Source: Halichondria panicea
Lineage: Eukaryota; Porifera; Demospongiae; Suberitida; Halichondriidae
DNA length: 64,000 nucleotides
NCBI RefSeq assembly: GCF_963675165.1
Contig: NC_087378.1
Span: 8,242,809 to 8,306,808 of the forward strand
Reading direction: 5' to 3'
The notes under the pieces: generated by a model
Told to the model about the DNA's origin: nothing
Databases searched by the model: none
Seen by the model: the letters and a program-made list of their open reading frames with translations, nothing else
Shown: positions 1 through 11,275 of the stretch, one piece after another
How the letters are laid out: each line of letters begins with the position of its first letter
Numbering within the stretch: position 1 is the stretch's first letter
Position numbers and translations under genes: made by a program

Positions 1-1972
1 GAGTTGGTCTCTAGAGAGAGGGGCCTCCTTGAGTGTGGGGGCGGGGATCTGATCATGACCAATGAAGCTCATCACTAGGACATGCTTCTTGAGCAGGACT
101 ACCTCCGGACATGCCACGCCTCCTTCACTCAGCCTGCATGGGGAGGGGGGTGGTGTGAGCAACATGTAAAGATTGTGAATGGTGTTACTAATAAGTAGGC
201 AGGACTTAATCTGGTACCACAATGGATGCCAGATAACCTCCTCACCTCTTCAAGTTGTGCTTCTCTTTCTCTGCCCACAATTGGACTAGCTGTCTCGAGC
301 CCTGCTTCTTGTAGCGACCTTTGAACCTGTAGTCCTCCCGAATATAAGTATCTCTGTTTTTGAACTCATTGAGTGTTGTCTTGAACACCTTGACAGCACA
401 CTCCTCTGGCACACTGCGATCATCAGGTCTGCAGAAAGAGAGGGGAGCATTGTCATGACAGTACTTACTGTCCTACCATGTAATCACCAACCCTCCCTAT
501 GGCATGCTATTGGCCGGCTCCTCAAGCTAGCACTATAGTGTCAGGTATCACATGACTTACTTCCCACCCTTGGCATGATAGACACAGGCCTCCTTGCCAG
601 TGCTGATACAACCATTGACCTCCTCCAGTACTCCAGCATTCACCATCTTGAATAGCAAGAGTCTGGTCTTAGCATCCAGAGCTTGCTCCACTGTGGAGTG
701 CTCTTTCTTCTCATGAAGCCGCTGAGCCTAAGGAGGGGAGGGGGATCATGGTACATGTATAGGTACATGTAGGTGGAGAGATTCTAGCACTATACATGTA
801 ATTGTGCAATTAGCAAAAAAAACTTATAAATTAGCAGCAACAGTTAAAATGACACCCAAACAGCCACTCATTAACTACACAAACATGCTAAGCATGAACG
901 TACATATTTCTCCTCCTTTTGTGAGTGTGCACGTAAGGTGTTGAACACACTGTTGGGTAGTCTGAAGTCCTTGCTCTCATCGCTCATGTCTCCCGCTGGA
1001 AAGTCCGGGGGAAACTTCTCCATGTTCTTCACGTTCCTACGGCCACATATCTCTGGGTCGTGCTTGGTTGCCGTGCCAACAGAAACGCCTTTGGATCTTC
1101 GTCTGCTTTTAGAGGGTGTGGTTTCAGCAACACGTTCAAAATCTTCAACATCTTCGTCACTGTCATCGGGTGAGGGGCTGTCGTCATCGTCATGGAGATA
1201 CGAGTCAGGGAGGGAGCGATACTTCTCAAAGGACACGTGAACTACACAGAGATACACACACACAGTCAGTGTATGATAGTGGTCAAGTGGCGTGTGTAGT
1301 GTCAGACATGAGTAGCAACAAAGCCCTCCTCGCTTTCTTCAAGGAACAGTGGATTTTGTTTCTAAAGTAGCCCTATCCATTTAACTACCTGGCCACACAC
1401 ACACACACGCGCACACACAGAAGCTGATAATGTCACCACACACATACAGAAGCTGATGGTGTCACCTTTGTTGTGCTTGTTGTAATGCTTCTCCTCTGCT
1501 TTGATCCTGTGATCGTGTTCTCTATCAAACTCAAGCTGAAGCATCTGTGCCAGCATCACGTCAGAGTCAGTGTCAGAGGGAGCAGGGGTCATTGAGAGCA
1601 GCTTTAGAGGGGAGCCAGGTTGTCTGTGTGTGTGTGTGGGGGGGGCACCTTGATTACACCATATACAGTCCTTGTACAAACAGAAAATATAATTATAGCA
1701 GGTATATTTTGAGGATATAAATGTTTGTGGTTTTCGCTGATTATGCACGCCTATATAATATGCCTATATATAATCCCCCGACCCCCATTCCTTCCCTACC
1801 CCCACTCCGTAGCTTACCTTCCTTCTTCTCCGTCCTCCTGTGCTTGTATCTCTCTGGCCAGTTCCTCATCCATGACTGTGGCGAGGGAGCATGGGGGAGC
1901 AGCTACCACACTGGACCATGACCGTCCACCAATGGGGTCTCCAGGAGACAGCACTTTGAGACCTGCTTCCAT
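1..1972 (-). CDS. RIOK3: RIO kinase 3 (RIOK3), 5' part; gene runs off the left edge
   Basis: Atypical RIO-family serine kinase; RIOK3 in other animals acts in the cytoplasm on late 40S ribosome maturation and innate signalling. Six exons are readable on the minus strand: 1818-1972 (start ATG at 1972), 1466-1623, 904-1241, 561-727, 246-428 and 1-133 (cut by the window). Phases are consistent at every junction, giving about 378 codons. Seen: the N-terminal acidic segment with LAQMLQLEFDREHD, the family signature TKHDPEICGRRN, the nucleotide-binding loop GCISTGKEACVYHA, the lysine segment CAVKVFKTTLNEFKNRD and the hinge KKHVLVMSFIGHD. These match RIOK3 rather than RIOK1 or RIOK2. The catalytic loop and C-terminus lie outside the window. 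Both this gene and the next one (TTC39-like) are on the minus strand, 450 bp apart. Confidence 0.93.
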
Positions 1973-2425
1973 CCTAGATATGTACAAATTGACACGTATA
2001 AATAAGCTGACACCTGTAGCTAGCTAACTATGTACTAGAGCGTCTAGTTGAGGGAATGGATAGTACAGACTGCTCCGTGTGCTCTTTAATAGTGACAATA
2101 TTATTTTTACCTAGTCAGTTGGTTTCAGCAGCTGGTGCAATGGCTTTTCTTCAGTGGAGATCTTGCCTGGAGTGGTGCAATCAATTTCTAATTAACGCCC
2201 ACCATAAACATATTACATCAATCCTAATCCCATAACTGAGGGCGTTTATCAAACGGCGCTAATTATAAATAATTCGAGGGCGGTTATTATGCTATACTAA
2301 TGACCCCCTAATAAGAGGGCGTCCATTATAATTATTAATAGTGGTGATGAAAAACATGAACACAGTGCTTGCACACGAATAAAATACATTGCTCCATTCA
2401 AAACAGTTATAAAGATTCCATCCAT
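1973..2425. other. Intergenic AT-rich spacer with a degenerate inverted element
   Basis: No gene seen. About 2186-2335 holds opposed GGCG-containing pieces (TTAACGCCC near 2193, GAGGGCG near 2239, 2277 and 2316, GGGCGTCCATTATAAT near 2319), which look like a decayed foldback repeat. The RIOK3 promoter should lie here. Confidence 0.4.
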
Positions 2426-3411
2426 CTAGCCAGGAAGGTGGGATCTTGCAGAGTGCACTTTGAAGTTAAGCCGAGCCTCAAACTCATAACCACTGTACTC
2501 TCCCTGCATGAAGGACAATAACTGTGCTCAATTGAATATCAATACAAAGCTAAGAGGGGCTATTTCCATTCAGGTCCCAGGAAGTGTACTAACTAATGGG
2601 ACTCCACCATATATACATGTAGCTATATAGCATAACCTTCAACCACTGTCACTACAAGTGAAGCCCTCACAAAAGCACTATATACACACACACCACACAC
2701 ACACACACACACAAGGTAGTGACTTACACTAGCCAGATCCAGCATACGTCTAGCCCGAGAAAACTGGAGAAGAGAGGGATCGAGGGGATAAATAACAGTG
2801 ACATGTGTACAGGGTAAAGCATAATATGTACAATGTGCGCATACCTAGTGTTTACTGTGTGTACTGTACATACAATCATGTAGCATGGTGTGTCTCTCAC
2901 CTCTTTCTTGCCGATGTTGATCATGGCCATCTCGTAGATAGCAAATGAGAAGATGTGCTTGTCGTACTTGACAGCTTCCTCATGACGCAGAGACTCATGC
3001 AATATCTGTGAAAAGCACACAGTCAATAATATAGTTGCAAGCAAATCGATCAGCATAGTTACATTGCAGTACACCGTTTAAACATCCACTCTCTATAATT
3101 ACACAAGATGCAGACAGGTCTAGAGTTGTAGGCAAAATCAGTGACAATAGAACTCCATGATTAGACACTCACTGTTTCTGCCTCTGCAGCCTGACCCATT
3201 GTGTTGAGTAGGGCTCCTTTAAGCCACGCCCTCAATGCAACATGGAGGGGGGTAGCCCCTGGAGGGAGGGCAATGTTGAGAGTGTCCAGTAGCTGCTGTT
3301 TAGTGGACTGGCTACAGAATGGTAGAGCTCTCCACAGGTAGATGATCTCCACGGCCATGAGTCGAACCTCTAGAGCCATCAATGGAGTCTCACCTTTCTT
3401 GTACCAGGCAC

Positions 3412-3453
<42 letters not shown>

Positions 3454-6400
3454 TGTGTGTGTGTGTGGGCGTGTGTGTGTGTGTGTGTGCAGGTACGATT
3501 GTGTTGTTACTAACATAGAATGTTGAATGTGTATACACAATCATACGTGCCAATGAACAAGCTGTCATTGAATCAACATATGTTGCAATTACACAGAACA
3601 CTGTTGTGTGACTTACCCTACGTGAGCAAAACTTCTCGAGATTGTTGCTCCTCTTCTTGACCAGCTTGGTGCTCTGTAGGAAGAGCTCTCGTGATTGCTT
3701 CATGTCCCCAGACAAACCAGCCAACACTGAAAAAGCGGTTAGTGGAATAATGACACCGTTAGAATAAACAGACCACAATTGCACTCTACCAATTCACGTA
3801 ACTCTTCAAGCCTCTCAATACAATTAAGAGAATAGTTTACAGTTAGTGACACACGACTCACCAGCTGCAAGGTAAGCATAGAAACAGGCTGACCACCGTG
3901 TCTCATTCTTCAGCCTAATGTAGCAGGGCAGAGCTTCACCATACTCCAGCTGAAGGAAGTGGACCCAGCCTATAGTGGAGAGAACAATATCACTAAACAC
4001 TGAGTGGTAGTACAAGAGCACTAACTGTTGTTTAGATATCTACAGAGTGTAATACAAACAGTGAAGTGCTGAATTGCTTTTGTTTCAAATTGAGGACACT
4101 AAAGAAACTCCAAACAATGAACAAACAGAAGACCCATAACCATCACAGTATATATAGTGTGTACTCAGTGCACCTTTCTCATAGAGTATGATGTGCTCCA
4201 CTTCCCTCTGCTCACTGGCCAGAGCTGTCGCTGCTGTGTACACTTGTAGGGCTTGTGGCAGATCACTACGCAAGTACAGAACCTTCCCTCTGAAGTACAT
4301 GAAGAGAGGAGAGTTGGCATACTCAGTAGTGGCTGTGGCTAGCAGACGCTCAGCCTCGGCAGCACCAGCTTCTTCATCCTCCCCGTCCAGAGCAAAGAAT
4401 GGACGGATGATTGTGTGGTACCACAGCAGGGATATCCTGGAGCACAAGAGATTGCCTCAACAATCATGTATAAACTATTTGCTCCTGATAGTACAATAAA
4501 CTCTATCAATGCTCTACATGGCTGGGTTAAGCGTTGGTTACACAACACGTAACCTGAAAGGTGTTTCACAAACTGAGCGCCCACTGTGTACTATGACCCC
4601 CCCTAGGTACACCCACTCACCTGGCTAGAGGAGCCTTCATATCCTGACTATTACTGGAGAACTCGAGAGCCTCCAGTCCCACTCGCCTGTTGCCTGAGAA
4701 ACCAAACAGGTTGGCTAGCTTCATCAGTTTGGGTGGTATGAGGGAGAGAATGATGTTCATCAGCCCATAACCAAAGTAGATCCCTCCTCTCAGTCGAGAG
4801 TCTGCATGCTCGAGACTGGCAATATTCGTGTCTGGAACATCTGGAGCAAAATACCCCGAGGCTGATCTACGTCCGTTATTGGCTGGTTTGGGTTTCCCAT
4901 CGGTGGCATCCTGAGGAGGGAGGCGGGGTTAGTACTGTAAGAGCATCAAGGAGGGGGGCGGGGTTAGTACTGTAAGAGCATCGCTATCATGTATACAATA
5001 CTACCACTCAAGCTTTTGTATTCTGACATAAATTTTACACAATAAGAGAGAAATTAGAAAATGAATTCAACACCAACCAACCTGTGCTGCAGGCTTGTGT
5101 TCTGTGCTGCCATTGGTCGCCTCCACAGAGCTCTGCCCACCCTCTCCGCTGCTCAGCTCTGGACACACCTCGTCTTCCCCCACTGGACAAGTCTCTCCGA
5201 TACCCAGTGAAGAAAAACCCAGCTGCATTGCAGAGAGCGTTTCATTAACATCAGCTGCTGATGCTGCGATCTCTTCATCGTTAACTTCTCCGTCATCAAT
5301 TTTCCTATCATAGATGGATGTACCGACGTGTCTGTCAGTTGGTGAGAGGGTGCCTGTCTTTGAAATGGGAGAGGGACAGGAACACAACTCCTCCATTTCT
5401 TGGTAGACCTTTTCGTACGTTTTCCATGCCTTGCGTAGTAGGTAGCCACCTTTGACGTAGCTAGTGATGCCCTGCTTGAGGAATACTAGAATGGCCTCGA
5501 ACAACATACAGTCTGCAACGATGCATCGTCTCATGATTCTTTCGTGAGGGGTCAGTCGATCTTGTGGGGCAGGGCTACTGGAGAAGAAGGTGAATCTCTT
5601 CTGCTGGTGGGAGGTACAGAACGTTTTAGTGACCTCTAAACTCTTGCTAGCTTTGTCCATAGCATCTTCCTCGAATGACATCACAGCTCGCTACAGTGTG
5701 TGTGGGGTGTGTGTGGGTGTGTGGGTGGGTGGGGGGGGGAGTGGATGTACTCTACTCTTGGTAGTATATGAGGTTAAGTTGATATAATTATAGTACCTTC
5801 ACTTTCAAAGGATTTCTGCAGTAATAACTAGTGTTCAAGCTGGCGCTGTGCTAATGCCTCTCGCCATGTTTTTGCTTTCGCTGAAAAGTATTAGAGTGTT
5901 ATATTAGTTTCTATAATATTATTATCTATATAAAGTCACTGAGAAGAAAAGACTTATTTACATGCATCTATTGTTGTATTATGTAGCTTACTAGGACCTC
6001 AAGAAAGAAGAAAATTGATTCTTCCAGGATCTGTAGTTCAGTGTATATAATATCTAAGAAGAAAAGACCTGTGCACATGCATATTGTTATCTATATGGTA
6101 GTGTTTTGTGGCTTACCAGGCCTTCAAGACAAAGATGATTCTGCCAGGAGGATCTGGATCTGGATCTTGGATATTATTTTCTCACACATGGGGAATGAGC
6201 GCGCATGCGCATTACATCCCTAGGAATAATTAAAGGGTGTGTCCAAAGAGATCAATTTCACAAATGGCTACTGCTAGCTAGCTGTTTTAACAGATATTTT
6301 CTGAGTATTGTAGCTAACAAAAAGCTAGCGCTTTAGTGCAAGGCTAACTCATATGTTGAATAGAAAGTTTGTGCGGACAGATGATGCTATGAAAGATTCT

Positions 6401-7533
6401 GAAGAGACTGCAACAGCCTTCAATGTGAGTCAAACTAGCCATAACTCGAGAAAGAAGCTTTAGTTTGCAAATCCACGAATCATAATCCAAGAGAACGTGG
6501 CTAGAAGCCTATAGAAGCTGTTAGCTTTCGTCGCATTGCAACCGTTGAGCAGTTACAGCTGGAACAGACACACACACACACACACACAGTCAGCTTTACC
6601 GTATCCCTCGTGCGGCTACGCCTCGAGGCATAATTAACAATTAACAGTGATTACCACTCCACCAGGAGGGACAGCCAGCAGCTCATCCTGCCCACAATGC
6701 ATTGCTCCTATTCACACTCACCCACATCAGTACAAGGGTTCCCCAGCAACCACCCAACACCATTGACCAATCACTGTGTTGTGTGTAATGTATACACTTA
6801 CCACAAGCTGCACGAAACTGAACCCAACACTCAACTCTGGTCCAAGATTCCTGTGCATGAGATGGTGTGTGGTGATAATAGGTGACACACACACAACACT
6901 GGCAAAACATCAACCACTTATAACACAAGCAGACAGTATGCCAGGACACATGCTGCACACACACACGAACATTATTGCCATGTGATGAATGGACACTGTG
7001 GCGACAGGCCAACTGCTGAATACAAGGTGGAGACAAACAGGGCAATCTGTGGCCAAACTATCACCCAATTAATACAATGAATGTGGCTACATCAGTTTTT
7101 TACGGACAGAACCTAATAAACCAACGAGAATTGCACAATGTCACACATTCTAACTATTGTACTCCAGAGTATCAGGTATCCTAAAATGGTATCCATCTAG
7201 CTCAAGTGTCATGTGTATACTGACACACCCACACACACACCATGCATATCGTTAACAGTCTTCGCACAGCTCTACAGATCAGGAGTCACACTATTGTACA
7301 TTACAGGCTATCAGTGAGTCATACCTGGATACTCTGAACAGCTCCTCGGCTTGTTTTAACTCGCTGCACAGCAAGAGGCGCATGCCTTCGTGCGCTAACT
7401 GAACTCTCCGTAGCTCGCTCATCTCGCCTGGTAGAACACCACCTGAGTCTGTAGTCTCAATGCTTCCTTCTTGGGCTTGTTGGGCGGTGTTTGGTACGGC
7501 TCCATTTGCTTCCTGGCCACCACTAGAGGCCAT
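2426..7533 (-). CDS. TTC39/IML2-like tetratricopeptide repeat protein
   Basis: Member of the TTC39 (IML2/Mau2-like TPR outer-membrane) family; TTC39 proteins in vertebrates are linked to lipid and cholesterol homeostasis, mechanism poorly known. Eleven exons: 7325-7533 (ATG at 7533), 6802-6850, 5082-5690, 4621-4910, 4174-4436, 3862-3969, 3617-3726, 3173-3412, 2901-3005, 2728-2763, 2426-2503 (TAG at 2426-2428). They sum to 699 codons with every junction in phase. The 49-nt exon 2 was placed because it restores the family pattern before AVMSFEED. Family-like stretches are RGGIYFGYGLMNIILSLIPP, LARISLLWYHTIIRPFFAL, GWVHFLQLEYGEALPCYIRL and KHIFSFAIYEMAMINIGKKE. Residues about 150-240 hold an acidic, Ser/Glu-rich insert. 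Which TTC39 paralogue (A, B or C) cannot be said; the duplication is probably vertebrate-specific. Confidence 0.85.
5691..6801. repeat. Intron 2 of the TTC39-like gene, with an imperfect ~120-bp tandem duplication
   Basis: Large intron. Two related blocks, about 5935-6035 and 6052-6150, share AAGAAAAGAC, CATGCAT, TTGT, GTGGCTTAC and CCTCAAGA in the same order, so they are diverged tandem copies. A short (CA)n tract lies near 6570. No exon or RNA gene recognised. Confidence 0.4.
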
Positions 7534-7907
7534 TATCTTATGTATCTTGTATGTGTGTACTGTATGACTTGCAATAATTATGTTCGCGCATGCCCAGTAG
7601 AACCACCCACATGCTCATTCATTATGCATAGCAGCCACTCCCCCCTGTCTGCAAGCAAGCCTTGGAGCCTCCATAAAGAGATGTATGGCATGGCAGTGAC
7701 TCCCACCTCCACAGAAGACCCCACAGCAGGTAACAGCTTTAGTAGGAAGCTAGTTTGTTAGCCTAAAACTATTGTAGATCTATAACTATTTTGTGGCAAG
7801 CCTACTCTGACACCACCCACATACAATTACTGTCTTATCAGTGAATCTCTCTGCACTGTAACCTCACAGCTGAGTGTTTGAAAAAAGACACAAAATCAAA
7901 AGTAAAG
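7534..7907. promoter_or_regulatory. Divergent promoter between TTC39-like and MRNIP
   Basis: The two start codons point away from each other 374 bp apart. No TATA box at a fitting position; a bidirectional TATA-less promoter is inferred from geometry only. Confidence 0.4.
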
Positions 7908-9193
7908 ATGGTTCAAGAGTTTATGGTGTTGCGGTGCTACCAGTGTGAGACCTTCCAAGTACACCAGGTAAGGACTAACTAGCTCTACACACAACTATGA
8001 CCTACCTAACTAACCTACAGGTAAAGAAAGTGAATAAATGGAACTGCAAGTGTTGCAATGAGAAGCAGTCAATTGCCAAGGTAAGAGCAAGCTTTTATAA
8101 TGCTCACGTGACCTTGACTGTGCTTCTCTCCTCAGATGTACGGTAAAGGGAAAGCTGGAGACTGTCGGAAGCATGTTCAAAAGTTAAACATGATGCGTGG
8201 AGAGAGGGAACAGGACGAGGGGGTGACACTACTGGGTAGTCAACACCCTCCAGAGGATTATGCCAGCACCTTCTCACTGGACGAGGCAGGGAGGGGAGAC
8301 AAGAGGGTGAGCACACACACAATACACCAATTGTATTCCTTGTTGACCCCTATGATTATTATTACTGTTAGAAATCCTATACTATAGCAGTGGACAATAA
8401 GAATAACATGAATAATAGCAATTAACATTACAATGCACAGCATCCACTATTTATCCTGTCACACCCACACACACACACCCACACACACATAGCCGGACTA
8501 TCCGGTGGTGGTGGCAGGGAAGAGCAATGGTCGGAGCAAGTGGACCACTTTCATTGAGGTTCAAGACTCCGATGATGTGAGTACCCCATCTTGATTAGCA
8601 CTGTATGATTAAGAGTATGGTACTGTCTGTGTGTGTGTGTAGGAGGAGGGAAGTGATTCTTACACCACTGACAAGGCAGAGTTCGTACAAGCAAGCAAGA
8701 AAGTCAGAAGGTTAGTGGTGTAATGCCAGCTAGTAAACACTAAGTTTACTCCACACATAACAGGAGTGAATCAGACAGAGTGAGATCAAGACCAACAGAG
8801 GCAGCCAAATCCACTCCTTACTCAATGGTCAGTCAAGGAATGGAAAAGTTTCTCGATGAAAACACTCCCACCATCTCTCCCTCCAAGTCCCTCCACACCC
8901 TCACACACGAGAGCTATCGTCGCCTTGACGCTCCGAAGCCACACCCGTCTCCTCCCAATGATGTTCAGTCTCGCTCAATGTTTGACCTCCGCTCACACAG
9001 TTACCATGACAACATCGAGAGCATACGTCAGGATATAAGCCGATTCTCGAGATCTCCAGAGGAGCCTGCTGATATTCCGAAGACATCGTCTCGTTGGTCC
9101 AAGTTCATGTGCTCTGAGGAGGAGAATGGGGATGAGGGGGGGAGTGGGCGGAGTCTTATCGCCAGCAAGTCCACTGTGGAACAATCACCATGA
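7908..9193 (+). CDS. MRNIP: MRN complex-interacting protein (MRNIP)
   Basis: Homologue of MRNIP, a nuclear protein that binds MRE11-RAD50-NBS1 and supports DNA double-strand-break signalling and fork protection. Six exons: 7908-7967, 8021-8080, 8136-8306, 8493-8576, 8643-8710, 8764-9193; 873 nt, 290 residues, all phases consistent. The N-terminal zinc-ribbon-like module is clear: LRCYQCETFQVHQVKK, then KWNCKCCNEKQ (two CxxC pairs, residues about 9-35), followed by YGKGKAGDCRKHVQKLN, the family hallmark. The remainder is Ser/Pro-rich and probably disordered, with SSRWSKFMCSEEE near residues 255-267 matching the short W-containing motif family members keep near this region. It shares a divergent promoter with the TTC39-like gene. 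Confidence 0.9.
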
Positions 9194-9493
9194 CTTACAA
9201 TAATTCATTGTGTATCACATGCAACGTTGTGTTTGTGCCTCCCGCTATGACTGTGCATACACAAATAAGTTGATTTTTATTATGACCTCACAATGATCAT
9301 AATCACATGCATAATTAATTGTTTTGCACTGCACCTTATTAATCTATGTGACTGTGCATGTGCATATAAATGTTGCTGTTACTTGGAAATGGGAGAGGCT
9401 GCTGCTCACTGACTATAAATGTAAAATATGTAGGGACAGGAATGCATGCACTCCTGCATGGTATAGGATTATAGCAGCTATAGCTAAACAAGG
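9194..9493. promoter_or_regulatory. Spacer with TRAF-cluster upstream motif (copy for TRAF-A)
   Basis: The element GGAAATGGGAGAGGCTGCTG at about 9384-9403 lies 110 nt before the TRAF-A start. It is a variant of the box found before three other genes of the cluster (11211, 15865, 17521). Confidence 0.5.
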
Positions 9494-10794
9494 ATGAGTC
9501 AAGAAATAAACAATCCTACTGATCTGAAGAGCCAATCAAACAGTCACCAGGATGGATTTGAGATCTTCTTTGTGGAACAGCCTCCGAAAGAGCTACCACT
9601 GAAATGCTATATTTGCCTGGAACTACTCACTGACCCCTGTATCCTTGACTGTGACTGTGGGAGCAACTTCTGTAAAGTGTGTATTGAAAAGGTCAAGAAG
9701 AACCACTATCCTTGTCCCCTATGCCAGCAACAATTTACGACCATTTTCCCCAACAAGCAGCTACAGCGCACCCTCAATGGACTAATGACCCACTGTTCCC
9801 ACAGGGCGGATGGCTGCTCCTGGATGGACGAACTTGGCAAGCTCAAGCAGCACCTCAATCGAATGCCAACCAACGAGACAAGACTAGAAGGTTGTGGGCA
9901 CACTGATATATTGTGTCAGTACTGCAAGAAGTTCATTCCTCGTAAAGACCTGGAACTTCATATGGAGAAAAAATGTTTACTGGCCCCTGTTCTGTGCGAG
10001 TTCCGGTACGCTGGCTGTGAGGTAGAACTAACCCGGCAAGATATGGCCAATTATCTGAGAGATAGCATAATGGATCACATGACCTTCATGTCCCTCAAAC
10101 ACAGGGAGGAAGTTAGTGCATTAAAGAAAGAGAACCAACTTGTAAAACAAGAATGTGCTGATGTAAAGGGAGAAAACAAACGTTTGCAGTCCCAATTGGA
10201 TGTTGTAATAGTGAAACTCAAGACTCGACATCTAGAATGAAAAAATTTGAGATGCAATTGGATCACCAAGCTAGCGCTGTTGTCCCCCCTGTACAACCGT
10301 CGCCTCGGGCACCCCTAGTTGTTCCCCCTGTGCAACCACCTTCTTCTAAAGTACCTCCAGTGAGACTTGTGGTTACTAACGTAAAAGAACTCAGACAGCA
10401 GAGAGATAACTGGACTTCTAAACCATTTTTCTCGAGAGGTGGCTATAAGATGGTATTGAATGTTTACCCGTATGGTAATCAAGGTGGCTATGGCACTCAT
10501 CTTTCTCTGTACATCTATATCGTCAAAGGAGAGTACGACCAGCAACTGAAGTGGCCTTTCCTTGGGGAAGTAACAGTCACACTAGTGGACCAGAGACTGG
10601 GAAAACACACAACGGATACCCTACGCTACACTCGTGCTAACAGTAAAGAGGGTGCACGAAGGTTTAACAACACTCTTACTGGTGCATTGGGATGGAGCAA
10701 GTTCATTGAGTTGAAGTACCTCAATCCAAACTATTTGAAAGACGACTGCTTTGTGTTCCGTATAAACGATATCAAATATATGTTCATCAAATGA
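9494..10794 (+). pseudogene. TRAF-like gene A, frameshifted; lacks part of the TRAF zinc-finger array
   Basis: First of five tandem RING/TRAF zinc-finger/coiled-coil/MATH genes. The first frame (9494-10240) encodes the RING (CYICLELLTDPCILDCDCG then C..C..CPLCQQ, residues about 37-76), a shortened zinc-finger block and the start of the coiled coil. The second frame (to stop 10792-10794) encodes the rest of the coiled coil, a Pro-rich linker (VVPPVQ repeats) and the MATH/TRAF-C domain. Against paralogue C one T is missing near 10207, in the run GTTGT-AATAGTG, which alone explains the frame change. About 60 residues of zinc fingers present in B-E (the IPTHETETCPKKPY and HWLVCPQ region) are cleanly missing in frame. 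Either a recent pseudogene, an allele, or an assembly error. No intron. Confidence 0.8.
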
Positions 10795-11275
10795 TTTTAC
10801 CTGTCCATTTATATATTGCGTTGTGTTTGGTCATACTTAAAATTTTAATATTGCCAGTAATTTTTGCAAGACAGACTGAGTCTAGCCTGGAATTAAAGAT
10901 TGCCAATGCTGGGCTACATTGAGCTTATTTCTTTTTACAAATTGCTAGATCTAGTAGGCCTAGCAAGCTAGCTAAAGATTCTAGACTCGCAAACCGTCAC
11001 CTTTTTTGCAGGCAAACTGTTCGCCTGCAACAGTGAGGGCTTGTGAGTCTACGAGATTCTGGGCTGAGGTTAGCCTCCTTCACCGGCCACTTCCCTAGCG
11101 GGAAGTGCGGCCTGGGATCGAGGCTAGGCTGAGGTGAGCTTTCAGACCAGCCCCACCCCTCTTCTGCAGTAACTTTGTTGAGTGTTGAGTCAGCACTGTG
11201 GCTTATATTTGGAAGTGGGAGGGGCTGCTCAAAACAACATTTAGCCCTCGATTTAGCCTGATCAAAAAGACAAGG
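10795..11275. promoter_or_regulatory. Spacer and promoter of TRAF-B with shared upstream boxes
   Basis: Contains a likely polyA signal for TRAF-A (ATTAAA near 10893), a block GGCCTGGGATCGAGGCTAG at about 11109 (seen again near 13962), the box CTTTCAGACCAGCCCCACCC at about 11139 (again at 15800), and GGAAGTGGGAGGGGCTGCTC at 11211-11230, 65 nt before the start codon. Confidence 0.5.

Noticed and set aside
938-1240. Plus-strand 100-codon frame, Ser-rich
   Set aside because: Antisense of the RIOK3 exon at 904-1241.
10195-10245. Programmed ribosomal frameshift in TRAF-A
   Set aside because: No slippery heptamer or downstream structure; a one-base deletion against the paralogue explains it.
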